A DNA stretch of 23,308 nt from an uncultured Oscillospiraceae bacterium. Its GTDB lineage: Bacteria > Bacillota > Clostridia > Oscillospirales > Ruminococcaceae. The stretch is taken from contig CAJUSD010000040.1 of assembly GCA_910589145.1 (NCBI GenBank), positions 1-23,308 of the forward strand. Direction: 5' to 3'. The position numbers were made by a program, and so were the translations under genes. Below the pieces are notes generated by a model. That model did no database searches and was not told where the DNA came from. It saw only the letters and a list, made by a program, of their open reading frames with translations. Of the stretch, positions 1-10,085 are shown piece by piece (positions within the stretch are counted from its first letter, which is position 1; every line of letters begins with the position of its first letter).

Positions 1-140
1 GGGCTGTAGTTTGGAGCCTGGGCCGCTCGCCCTGGCTGCACATCCCTTATATGGACGTTTCTGCTTCCTTCCACTCCTTCTCTTTTCTTAGAAGGTGGCT
101 ACTATTGGAAACTGAATATTTATTAAACCTATACAAAAAT

Positions 141-180
141 AAATCCTCCTTGCCACACTCAAGTGTAACAAAGAGGATTT
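141..180 (-). terminator. Rho-independent terminator of the helicase gene
   Basis: An 8-bp stem (AAATCCTC / GAGGATTT, 141-148 and 173-180) encloses inner pairs TTG/CAA and ACAC/GTGT around a TCAA loop. Read on the minus strand it is followed by a T-rich run (TTTATTTTTG). It lies about 30 bp past the stop codon of the minus-strand helicase gene. Bases 1-140 beyond it hold no gene I can support; a plus-strand frame from base 3 stays open to about 180 but resembles nothing I know and may be the edge of a neighbouring feature. Confidence 0.75.
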
Positions 181-211
181 AAACTTTCAAAGAGAAACAT
201 TTATACTAAAT

Positions 212-3472
<3,261 letters not shown>

Positions 3473-3493
3473 TTATTTTTCCCATCCTTTTAT

Positions 3494-3570
3494 TGAGTTT
3501 GAAAAAGCAAATTTGCAGGCACAAACTAAGATGAGTACAGCCTAAAGCGGATTAAAAAGCTTTTAGGTTA
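3494..3570 (+). repeat. Dispersed intergenic repeat, copy 1
   Basis: This stretch is related, in opposite orientation, to 6181-6258. The shared backbone is GAGTT(T/C)GAxAAAGCAAA, then a perfect 15-bp CTAAGATGAGTACAG (3526-3540), then GATTAAAAAG and AGGT. It sits directly upstream of the helicase gene and may carry or have displaced its promoter. It is probably a genome-wide intergenic repeat. The rest of 3571-3660 shows nothing I can identify. Confidence 0.55.
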
Positions 3571-3660
3571 GGGAGGTTATACAGCAAAACCGCACTCCTT
3601 AGTCTAACGAAAAGGCCAGATTCCCCCAGCCCTTTCCTATTGATTTCTCAAGACCTTAAA

Positions 3661-3697
3661 GCCGCTGCCTTAAAGCGGGATGCTTCCAGGCAGCGGC
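3661..3697 (-). terminator. GC-rich hairpin, possible terminator of the Fe-S operon
   Basis: Perfect 10-bp arms (GCCGCTGCCT / AGGCAGCGGC) with a 17-nt loop. On the minus strand the stem is followed by only TTTAAGG, so the T-run is poor. It would be the first strong hairpin past the SufB/D-like gene, from which it is separated by the small transposable element at 3705-3864. It could instead be part of the surrounding repeat. Confidence 0.4.
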
Positions 3698-3704
3698 CTC
3701 CTTA

Positions 3705-3864
3705 GAGCCTGTTTAATATCTCGACGTGTGCGGATTGGCGAGCGGATTTTTTGCCTTGCAAGGCAAAAATCCGCAGGCATCCTGACGGATGGCAAGGATT
3801 TTTAACGCGGTCAAGGCGGAAAATACGCCGCCAAGACGGGCGTGGGGAGATATTAAACAGGCTC
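3705..3864. mobile_element. MITE-like element with 18-bp perfect inverted ends
   Basis: A 160-bp element bounded by perfect terminal inverted repeats GAGCCTGTTTAATATCTC, with TTA on both flanks (3702-3704 and 3865-3867), which fits a 3-bp target duplication. It has no transposase gene. The middle contains a long palindrome (3742-3774) centred on CCTTGCAAGG. Ends beginning GAGCCTG with a TNA duplication recall the IS1031 subgroup of the IS5 family, so a transposase of that type may have moved it; this is inference. It ends 5 bp from the stop codon of the SufB/D-like gene, so it lies in that transcript's 3' end. Confidence 0.7.
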
Positions 3865-3869
3865 TTACC

Positions 3870-4796
3870 TTATCCTTTTAAAAACCCTTCAATTATCTTT
3901 TCTTCTGCTTCTTCCTCAGTCAATCCTAAAGTTTTCAACTTTAAGATCTGTTCTCCGGCAATTTTTCCGATTGCTGCTTCATGAATTAAAGCCGCATCAA
4001 TGTTTCCTGCAAATAATTCCGGTGCAGCATTAACTGTACCATTTCCCACCAGTATTGCGTCACATTCTGAATGGCCAGTACAGCGGTTATTTCCTTTAAT
4101 CACTGAATGATATTCCTGATGGGATTTATCTCTTGCCACAGAGCGGGAAATCAAGTCCACCCCTGAATCTTCGCCGTCCAAAGAAACCTCAAATTCTGTT
4201 TTAGCGGTTTCTTCTCCATCGGTCATCAATCTTTCATGAATCATCAGTTTAGCCCGGGCCGACAGCTTTGCTATTGTTTTTCTTGTAGTACGGTCCACAC
4301 CGCTAATCTGCGTTGTATCCATTTCCAAAACAGAATCTTCCGCCAAAACACAGCTCGTAATCGGATCAATCTTTCGCAGCCCTGTTCCTGTCCCTGTTCC
4401 AATATGCTTTTCCTTATATAAAACATGAGAACCTTTTTCCAGGAAAAAACTGTGTATTCCATTATGTCTGGCGTCTTCCTCGCCATCTGCATGAACTCCA
4501 CAGCCTGCAACAATAATGACATCTGCATACTCGCCTACATAAAACTCATTATATACCATATCGTCTACATTACTATGGGTGACACAAGCCGGAATATATA
4601 CAGTTTCTCCCTTTGTCTTTGGCGAAATGCGTATTACCAGGCCAGGCCCATCTGCTTTACTTTCAATCTGTATATTTTGGCTGGATTGCCTGCCCGCACA
4701 TTGTCCATCTTCCCGGATATTAAATGCTCCCTGAAATCCTTCTTTCCAATCTGATATCATCCCTAAAAGTTTTTCTGTTATGGAATTCAATGACAA
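3870..4796 (-). CDS. SufB/SufD-like Fe-S cluster scaffold (SmsB type)
   Basis: A 308-residue protein, shorter than standard SufB (about 470-495 aa) and SufD (about 420), corresponding to the beta-helix core and C-terminal domain. It carries the SufBD-type C-terminal signature: CTGHSECDA (C239, H242, C245), then AAPELFAGNIDAALIHEAAIGKI, where H272-E273 match the His/Glu pair that in SufB/SufD helps bind the nascent cluster. With the ATPase encoded just upstream it forms a two-protein SUF-like minimal system; there is no SufS, SufU or SufE gene beside it. The longest frame starts with TTG at 4794-4796, overlapping the ATPase gene by 10 bp; a second TTG at 4788-4790 has better spacing from the GGGAGG ribosome site and gives a 4-bp TTGA overlap (306 aa). 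Either way translation is coupled. Confidence 0.85.
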   Translation of the reverse strand: MSLNSITEKLLGMISDWKEGFQGAFNIREDGQCAGRQSSQNIQIESKADGPGLVIRISPKTKGETVYIPACVTHSNVDDMVYNEFYVGEYADVIIVAGCGVHADGEEDARHNGIHSFFLEKGSHVLYKEKHIGTGTGTGLRKIDPITSCVLAEDSVLEMDTTQISGVDRTTRKTIAKLSARAKLMIHERLMTDGEETAKTEFEVSLDGEDSGVDLISRSVARDKSHQEYHSVIKGNNRCTGHSECDAILVGNGTVNAAPELFAGNIDAALIHEAAIGKIAGEQILKLKTLGLTEEEAEEKIIEGFLKG

Positions 4797-5524
4797 TCCC
4801 TCCCATTCTTTTCATACATTGGGCAGCGGCTGGCTTTTTCTCCTTCTAATAGCTCTGAAAGGACTTTTTCCCCTTTTCCGTTCATTCTAACTTTTCCATC
4901 TGCTATTACTACTATATTATCCGCAATTTCCAAGATCCGCTCCTGGTGTGAAATAATAAGCATTGACTGACCTGAATGATTCTTTAATTGTTGAAATACT
5001 TCTATTAATCCGGTAAAGCTCCAAAGGTCTATTCCAGCTTCTGGTTCGTCAAATACTGCTAATCGTAATCCACGGCGCGCCAAAAGGGTTGCAATTTCTA
5101 CCCGTTTTATCTCTCCGCCGGAAAGGCTTGCGTCCGCCTCCCGATTAATATAGTCATGCGCGCATAAGCCCACTTTTCCCAATAAGCTGCATAGTGCTTC
5201 TTCATTTAATGGCTCCCCTGCTGCAAGTTCCAACAGGTTGTGAATCGTCAAGCCCTTAAACCGCACTGGCTGTTGAAACGCATATCCGATTCCCCGGCGC
5301 GCCCGCTCGGTTACGTCCAGCCGGGTAATATCTTCACCGTTTAAAATAATGCTGCCAGAGGTCGGCTGTTCTATACCAGATATTATTTTAGCCAGGGAAG
5401 TTTTTCCGCCTCCATTTGGGCCTGTAATAACTGTCAATTTTCCATCGGGGATTTCCAGGCTGACCCCTTTGAGGATTTCTTCGCCGGTTGGCAGGGACCA
5501 GACAATATTTTCTAATTCCAGCAT
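4787..5524 (-). CDS. SufC-like ABC ATPase (SmsC type)
   Basis: A 245-residue cytoplasmic ABC ATPase without membrane segments. Walker A GPNGGGKT is at 35-42, the Q-loop lies in AFQQPVRF near 82-89, the signature LSGGEIKR is at 134-141, Walker B LAVFDEPEAGID is at 155-166 and the switch histidine is H193 in ISHQE. The DEPEAGID form of Walker B and pairing with a SufB/D-like gene assign it to the SufC group that drives conformational change of the scaffold during Fe-S assembly, rather than to a transporter. An ideal AAAGGAGG ribosome site precedes the ATG. It is the first gene of a two-gene operon. The C-terminal tail has two cysteines (CPMYEKNGRDC). Confidence 0.88.
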   Translation of the reverse strand: MLELENIVWSLPTGEEILKGVSLEIPDGKLTVITGPNGGGKTSLAKIISGIEQPTSGSIILNGEDITRLDVTERARRGIGYAFQQPVRFKGLTIHNLLELAAGEPLNEEALCSLLGKVGLCAHDYINREADASLSGGEIKRVEIATLLARRGLRLAVFDEPEAGIDLWSFTGLIEVFQQLKNHSGQSMLIISHQERILEIADNIVVIADGKVRMNGKGEKVLSELLEGEKASRCPMYEKNGRDCH

Positions 5525-5542
5525 TTATTTTCCTCCTTTGCG

Positions 5543-5601
5543 GTTGTAGACAAAGTTCGATTACTATGTCAAATTGTAGACGTATTTTAGGGTATTGTCA
5601 A
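5543..5601 (-). promoter_or_regulatory. Promoter of the Fe-S operon, with repeated GTCTACAA motif
   Basis: On the minus strand TTGACA (5596-5601) and TACAAT (5573-5578) are 17 bp apart, a near-consensus sigma-A promoter. A second pair, TTGACA (5567-5572) and TACAAC (5543-5548), 18 bp apart, follows at once, but its start site would fall in the ribosome site, so it is more likely a duplicated sequence or regulator site. The 8-mer GTCTACAA occurs in both -10 regions. Confidence 0.7.
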
Positions 5602-6015
5602 GCTTACCTTTAATATGCGCATAATAGAAATTTATTTGTCTCCAAGGGGCCGTTTGGCAGCACAAAAATTTTTAATATAATGTGAGTTCGACGAAATGCC
5701 GCCTTTAAATCTATGGCTTTCGGCATATGGGACGCCATCTCAGCAGCCGTTGGCTGTTCGCTGGCTGCAAGAGAAAACCTTCAGGAAAGAATCCCGCCAT
5801 ATATGCTCCCACGGAGGCAAAGCCAAACTTGCTGCCTGCCGCTCCCACTAAAGAAAATGGCGGGATTTCCATAAGACTTTAGGTATCTGCCTTTAGATAT
5901 GGTTTATGTTTTCTTTTAGCAGTCTGGGGTATTTCGCGCCTTGCGGGTTCAGTTCAGCAGAACTGAACTGGCGACTGGGGGCTTTTTAGGAGTGCAGCTC
6001 CGCTGCACAACCCTA

Positions 6016-6177
6016 GGGCGTGTCCCTAAAGTCTTGGCACTTGTCTTTTTCTACAAGGAGAGAGTGCTTGCTGCGTCAAAAATGCTCGGAATACATACAG
6101 TATTCCCTGCGCTTTTCTCCTTGCAGTCACTCCCTCCTTGCGAAAAATCCAGGCATCCCGACTTTAGGGACACGCCC
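6016..6177. mobile_element. MITE-like element with TA duplication in CTAG
   Basis: A 162-bp element with perfect 18-bp ends GGGCGTGTCCCTAAAGTC (6016-6033; inverted at 6160-6177), flanked by TA on both sides within C-TA...TA-G. TA duplication at a CTAG target is typical of the IS630/Tc1-mariner superfamily, so this may be a non-autonomous derivative; no transposase is present. An internal dyad GGAATAC/GTATTCC surrounds ATACA. Near its right end it shares AAAAATCC(GC)AGGCATCC(C/T)GAC with the other element at 3705-3864, although their ends differ. Confidence 0.7.
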
Positions 6178-6180
6178 TAG

Positions 6181-6258
6181 GACCTTCAAACCTTTTTAAT
6201 CTAACCCAGCCTGTACTCATCTTAGCTTTCTCTCGCGGCTTTGCTTTATCGAACTCAC
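6181..6258 (-). repeat. Dispersed intergenic repeat, copy 2
   Basis: The inverted relative of 3494-3570. CTGTACTCATCTTAG (6211-6225) is the perfect 15-bp core. It directly abuts the TA-flanked element, which suggests that the element inserted at or near the end of this repeat. Confidence 0.5.
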
Positions 6259-6259
6259 G

Positions 6260-6397
6260 TTAATATACCCTAGCTGTACTCTGCCCAAGGATATGCCTTA
6301 CATCTCCATCTATAACCTGCGCCTTCAACTTTTCTATAATTTTCGTTAAGGCTTTGACAGACAGGGAAATGGCGTTATAATAGTATGGGAAAACACT
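6260..6397 (-). pseudogene. Possible remnant of a tyrosine recombinase C-terminus
   Basis: A stop-bounded 45-codon minus-strand frame with no start codon or ribosome site. Its end reads GDVRHILGQSTARVY then stop. The spacing GD-x-x-H ... V-Y resembles the C-terminal box of integrases (GDTGH ... VYSH), where the Tyr is the nucleophile, and the frame ends right after that Tyr. The similarity is short and by eye only; it may be chance. The flanking repeats would fit a decayed mobile element. Confidence 0.2.
6354..6381 (+). promoter_or_regulatory. Strong promoter-like sequence upstream of the Sel1 gene
   Basis: Perfect TTGACA (6354-6359) and TATAAT (6376-6381), 16 bp apart. It would give the Sel1-repeat/two-component operon a 5' leader of about 200 nt. 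A second TATAAT at 6541-6546, nearer the gene, has no good -35 box. The leader contains a 14-codon frame beginning at 6400, without a good ribosome site. Confidence 0.55.
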
Positions 6398-6588
6398 TTA
6401 TGCTGCTCCAGGCCGCTGGGATGTTCTGGGTTCTACTGATTTAGCCAGACATCCATTGACGTACAGTTTTTATAAAAAAATGAGCCAGAATTTTTTAAAT
6501 TTAGGTTCAATAAAAGCTGTCCGTTCATACTTATATATGATATAATAACCACATAAAGGCTTGGAAGAAACAGAAAGGAACGACGGCT

Positions 6589-7920
6589 ATGGGCAAATTT
6601 TATTCTGATACACTGGAAGAAGCAATCAAACTGATTTACTTTCAATCGAACCCGGCGCGATACCCGGAAGGGGTAAAACTTCTGGAAAAGGCAGTTACAG
6701 ATGGCGAAGCAGACGCCTATTATTTTCTAGCGCGTTGTTATGCCTGGGAGGACGGAGATGTTCCAGAGGATGAATTAAAGGCGCGCCAGTTATCGAGGGA
6801 TGGAATAGCAAAGGGAAGCGATCTGTGCGTATTAGGGGCAGACCGTATGAATGCGTTGCAGGGGGATGTCCGGGCAGCCATGAAGAAACCTTTGCGTGAA
6901 TCTTTTGACGCGGTGTTGAAGAAGGCAGAAGAAGGGGAGCCTATGGCGCAGTATGCAGTAGGGTTGTTCTACTTCTGGGGAGATATGTTGGTAGATATTC
7001 AGCAGCCCGCCACGCCGCAGGATGCAGCAAAGCTGGAAAAGGAAAACGCGGCGGAAGCTTTAAAGTGGTTTCGTGCCTCAGCAGACCAGGGGTGTATTCC
7101 AGCATTTAGAAATGCGTTTAACAGCGTTCGAAATGGTGTAAACGGGGTAAAGAAAGATATAGCGGAAGCATTGAAGTATGCGGAGGGAATTCGCAACTGT
7201 GATATATCTGGATTTTATTCAGAAATTGCATTGGAATATGAAGCGATGAATCAATTCCAGGATGCAATTCGGTGGTATCAAAAAGGGGTAGAAATTAACG
7301 AACCTGTATGCTGTAATAACCTGGGAATGATTTATTTAAACGGATGGGGCGGTATACATGTAGATAAGGATCAGGCATTCCTGCTGTTTAAGCGCTCCTC
7401 TACCAGTTTCCGTGTGGGATTATATAATTTGGGGCGGTGTTATTGTTATGGATGGGGCGTCCAAGAAGATAAAGACGAAGCATTCAAACATTTTACAACC
7501 TCAGCAGAAATGGGATACCGGGAAGCCCAAAAGGATTTGGCATGGTTTTATTATGAAGGTTATGGCACCTATGCAAATTATGAGAAATGTATTTATTGGG
7601 CAAATAAATCAGCGAATCAGGGATGCGGGAAGGCAAAAACCCTGTTGGGGAAATGCCATTTTTATGGGAAAGGGCTGCATCAGGACTATGAAGCTGCCAG
7701 AAGGATGTTTTCTTCTGCAGCCCAGGAGTCTGATGATGGAGAGGCATACCATTTCCTGGGATTGATTTACGATCAAGGTTTAGGAGTAGAGGTTAAGCTT
7801 CCTGTAGCAGTAACATATTATCAGAAGGCCTTGGCAAATGGTTATACAGATGCATCCAAAGATTTAGCAGGATTCCGTAAAACCATTTTTGGGAGATGGA
7901 AACGGAGAAAAAGGAGATAA
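6589..7920 (+). CDS. Sel1-like repeat protein
   Basis: A 443-residue protein without signal peptide or membrane segment, so probably cytoplasmic. From about residue 110 it is built of Sel1-like/TPR helical repeats of about 36 residues, visible as repeated A-x-x-W/Y-x-x-(K/R)-A, G-x-x-x-x-x-x-x-L-G and Y-x-x-G-x-G-V motifs (for example NLGMIYLNGWGG, NLGRCYCYGWGV, LAWFYYEGYGTY, LLGKCHFYGKGL, FLGLIYDQGLGV). Such repeats are protein-protein scaffolds. A basic tail (WKRRKRR) ends it. AAAGGAA precedes the ATG by 9 nt. The response regulator gene starts 32 bp after its stop with no terminator between, so the three genes are probably co-transcribed and the protein may be an accessory or target of that signalling pair. 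Confidence 0.85.
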   Translation: MGKFYSDTLEEAIKLIYFQSNPARYPEGVKLLEKAVTDGEADAYYFLARCYAWEDGDVPEDELKARQLSRDGIAKGSDLCVLGADRMNALQGDVRAAMKKPLRESFDAVLKKAEEGEPMAQYAVGLFYFWGDMLVDIQQPATPQDAAKLEKENAAEALKWFRASADQGCIPAFRNAFNSVRNGVNGVKKDIAEALKYAEGIRNCDISGFYSEIALEYEAMNQFQDAIRWYQKGVEINEPVCCNNLGMIYLNGWGGIHVDKDQAFLLFKRSSTSFRVGLYNLGRCYCYGWGVQEDKDEAFKHFTTSAEMGYREAQKDLAWFYYEGYGTYANYEKCIYWANKSANQGCGKAKTLLGKCHFYGKGLHQDYEAARRMFSSAAQESDDGEAYHFLGLIYDQGLGVEVKLPVAVTYYQKALANGYTDASKDLAGFRKTIFGRWKRRKRR

Positions 7921-7952
7921 CCTAATATCTGCTTGTATTAAGGAGGCTGGTT

Positions 7953-8618
7953 ATGGTAAAGGTTCTTTTGATAGAGGACGATGAAACGATTGCGTTTGGA
8001 ATTCAAACAGGCCTCCAAAGAAAAGGGTATGAAATTCTTTGGGCAGAAAATGCTTCGCAGGGAATATATCTCTTCCATCAGGGCTGCGACGTAGTTCTTC
8101 TGGATTTGAATCTGCCGGATGGAAACGGATATGAAGTATGCAGGCAATTAAAAAAGCAGTCAGATATCCCGATTTTATTTTTGACAGTACGGGATGATGA
8201 ATATGATATTGTAACAGGTTTGGATATGGGAGCAGATGATTATATTGTAAAACCATTTCAATTGTCTGTTTTAGAATCCCGTATCCGGGCAGTCCTGCGC
8301 AGATCCAAAAAAGAGGACGGTAAGCGTCTGTCATGTGGGAATCTTTTACTGGATACAGAAAGGACAACGGTTTTTATAAACGATAAAGCGGTTTCTTTAA
8401 CTGCAGGAGAATACCGGCTATTACTGGTGCTGATGGAAAATAAGAATTATACTTTGACTCGAACCCGCCTTTTGGAAAAGCTGTGGGATCAGGATGGGGC
8501 TTTTGTAAACGATAATACATTAACCGTCACTATGAAACGTCTTAGGGAAAAGTTAGGATATCCATCGTGTCTTCAAACGCTCAGAGGGATTGGCTATCGG
8601 ATGGAGGAAAAACAGTAG
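7953..8618 (+). CDS. OmpR/PhoB-family response regulator
   Basis: A 221-residue DNA-binding regulator. The receiver domain spans about 1-115 with acidic pocket E8/D9/D10, phospho-acceptor D51 (VVLLDLNLPDGNGY), T78 and K100 (DDYIVKPF). The winged-helix output domain spans about 125-220 and ends LRGIGYRME, typical of the family. AGGAGG lies 6 nt before the ATG. The kinase gene begins 1 nt after its stop. The pair resembles the VanRS/BceRS style of small envelope-stress systems, but no target transporter lies beside it, so its regulon cannot be read from position. Confidence 0.92.
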   Translation: MVKVLLIEDDETIAFGIQTGLQRKGYEILWAENASQGIYLFHQGCDVVLLDLNLPDGNGYEVCRQLKKQSDIPILFLTVRDDEYDIVTGLDMGADDYIVKPFQLSVLESRIRAVLRRSKKEDGKRLSCGNLLLDTERTTVFINDKAVSLTAGEYRLLLVLMENKNYTLTRTRLLEKLWDQDGAFVNDNTLTVTMKRLREKLGYPSCLQTLRGIGYRMEEKQ

Positions 8619-8619
8619 G

Positions 8620-9837
8620 ATGGAAAAGGGCAGGACAATCAAACAGAATATTTTTCTTTTTTTCTGTGCAGTCCTATTGTCAGCAGTATGGGGGTTATGC
8701 ACTGCACAAACAGTATCAGAGAGTCAGTATCAGAATGCGGCAGGGTTTGTAAGCGCTTTAACAGAGGGGGCTGCAATCCCCCAGGCATTGAAACAGACTG
8801 CACTGCAAACAGTGAATATAGAGTCTGGGAAAGCTCTTTTAAAACAGTATGGATATCGTCCCAATAATATATTTTGGAAAAATTCCATTCCCCTTTTTTT
8901 CCAAGGAAGCGGTATGTTCGTTATATTTCTCTGTTTGGTTTTGACGATACAAAATCATAACCAAAAAAGGTTAATGCGGCGGCTTGACGGGCTTACCCAA
9001 TACTTGGAAAAAGTTAATCTGGGAAAAGAAACGCTTCTTGTCCGACATGAGGACATGTTTTCACGTTTGGAAGATGAAATTTATAAGACCGTAACGGAAC
9101 TTCGTTTTGCCCGAAATATAGCCTTAAAGGAACGCCAGATTTTATCGGATAACTTAGCAGATATTTCACATCAGTTAAAAACTCCTTTAACGTCTATGTC
9201 ATTAATGGCGCAGTTATTAGCAGACCAATGTCAAGAAGGACAGACTCCATATTTAGAGAGAATGAGCCATCAAATTACCCGGTTGGAACGGCTGACCTCC
9301 AGTTTATTAACATTATCCCGTCTGGATGCAGGAACATTGAAATTGGAGCCAAAGAAGGTAGGGGTATATTCCTTACTTGCACAGGCAGCAGAACCAATAG
9401 AAGAAATAGCCCAAAATAAGGGGGTATGTCTTACCATCCAGAGCCAGCCGGATGAGGAAATCTGGACAGATATTAATTGGACTGCAGAGGCAATCTTAAA
9501 TCTTATTAAAAATTGTGTGGAGCATACGCCTTCAGGCGGCAGGGTACTCATACAATATGACAATAACCCATTATATTTGCAAGTTACCATTCAGGATACC
9601 GGTTCAGGATTTGAGCCTCAGGAAATACCATTTTTGTTCCAGAGATATTTCCGTGGAAAAGGAGCCGCAAAGGATAGTATTGGAATTGGATTGGCCCTTT
9701 CACGCTCTATTTTGGAAAAACAGGGGGGAATGATACGGGCGGACAATCCATCAGAAGGAGGAGCCCGTTTTACAGTTAAATTTTATCATCTAACAGAAAA
9801 TTATAAGGTTAACAGAAATAAAGAGGATTTTTCTTAA
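8620..9837 (+). CDS. Membrane sensor histidine kinase
   Basis: A 405-residue partner kinase of the preceding regulator. TM1 is about 10-30 and TM2 about 90-112, leaving a short extracellular loop of about 60 residues. The DHp domain holds the phospho-acceptor H184 in DISHQLKTPLTSM; the ATPase domain has the N box NLIKNCVEHTP at 294-304, G1 DTGSG at 326-330, the F box FLFQRYFRG and G2 GIGLAL at 355-360, so all catalytic boxes are intact. I chose ATG 8620, one base after the regulator's stop and 12 nt after GGAGG; the frame is open 30 bp further upstream but that start would lie inside the regulator gene. Confidence 0.9.
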   Translation: MEKGRTIKQNIFLFFCAVLLSAVWGLCTAQTVSESQYQNAAGFVSALTEGAAIPQALKQTALQTVNIESGKALLKQYGYRPNNIFWKNSIPLFFQGSGMFVIFLCLVLTIQNHNQKRLMRRLDGLTQYLEKVNLGKETLLVRHEDMFSRLEDEIYKTVTELRFARNIALKERQILSDNLADISHQLKTPLTSMSLMAQLLADQCQEGQTPYLERMSHQITRLERLTSSLLTLSRLDAGTLKLEPKKVGVYSLLAQAAEPIEEIAQNKGVCLTIQSQPDEEIWTDINWTAEAILNLIKNCVEHTPSGGRVLIQYDNNPLYLQVTIQDTGSGFEPQEIPFLFQRYFRGKGAAKDSIGIGLALSRSILEKQGGMIRADNPSEGGARFTVKFYHLTENYKVNRNKEDFS

Positions 9838-9858
9838 CTTGACCAGAGAGATTATTTT

Positions 9859-9902
9859 AACAGGGACTTACTTTATATGGTAATGGCCCTGTTTTATTTT
9901 AT
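9859..9902 (+). terminator. Terminator of the Sel1/two-component operon
   Basis: AACAGGG (9859-9865) pairs with CCCTGTT (9887-9893), with inner TTAC/GTAA pairs, followed by TTATTTTATT. It lies 22 bp after the kinase stop codon. Confidence 0.8.
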
Positions 9903-9954
9903 TAAAAATTTCAAGAAGATAATGAGAATGTAAATCAACCATTGTTACAACTAG

Positions 9955-9997
9955 GCAGAGAAAAAATCGTGAATTTTGATCTTTCCTCTGCTTTTTG
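9955..9997 (+). terminator. Second hairpin with T-run
   Basis: GCAGAG (9955-9960) pairs with CTCTGC (9986-9991), with inner AAA/TTT and ATC/GAT pairs, and is followed by TTTTTGTTT. It may be a back-up terminator for the plus-strand operon or the end of an unrecognised small RNA. The remaining bases to 10085 show nothing else. Confidence 0.4.
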
Positions 9998-10085
9998 TTT
10001 ATGCCTGTTTGTCAGCATTAATGATAAATTGTTGTAAATACTTCCTTATTGCTGTAGGAATAAATATTCAGCGGGCTCTGTATGT

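Larger units (their letters stand above)
5672..6269. repeat. Structured repeat-rich region bounded by inverted GTGAGTTCGA
   Basis: About 600 bp without a convincing gene. TTAATATAATGTGAGTTCGA at the left and its inverted relative at the right (TCGAACTCACGTTAATATA, 6249-6267) bound it. Inside are several inverted repeats: AATCCCGCCAT (5790-5800) with ATGGCGGGATT (5857-5867); GTTCAGTTC/GAACTGAAC with a 4-nt loop (5947-5968); GTGCAGC/GCTGCAC with a 3-nt loop (5992-6008); and the small transposable element at 6016-6177. A 51-codon frame (5696-5851) is open but lacks a ribosome site. It looks like a composite of mobile or RNA-forming repeats; its function is unknown. Confidence 0.55.

Noticed and set aside
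1..140. Possible gene end at the left edge (plus frame from base 3)
   Set aside because: Too short, no recognisable residues, and it would read through the minus-strand terminator.
5941..6180. Plus-strand frame of 79 codons ending in the repeat region
   Set aside because: It runs through two hairpins and the whole TA-flanked element, so its reading is an accident of repeat sequence.
6433..6645. Minus-strand frame of 70 codons upstream of the Sel1 gene
   Set aside because: It starts inside the Sel1 gene, crosses its promoter and ribosome site, and has no signal of its own.
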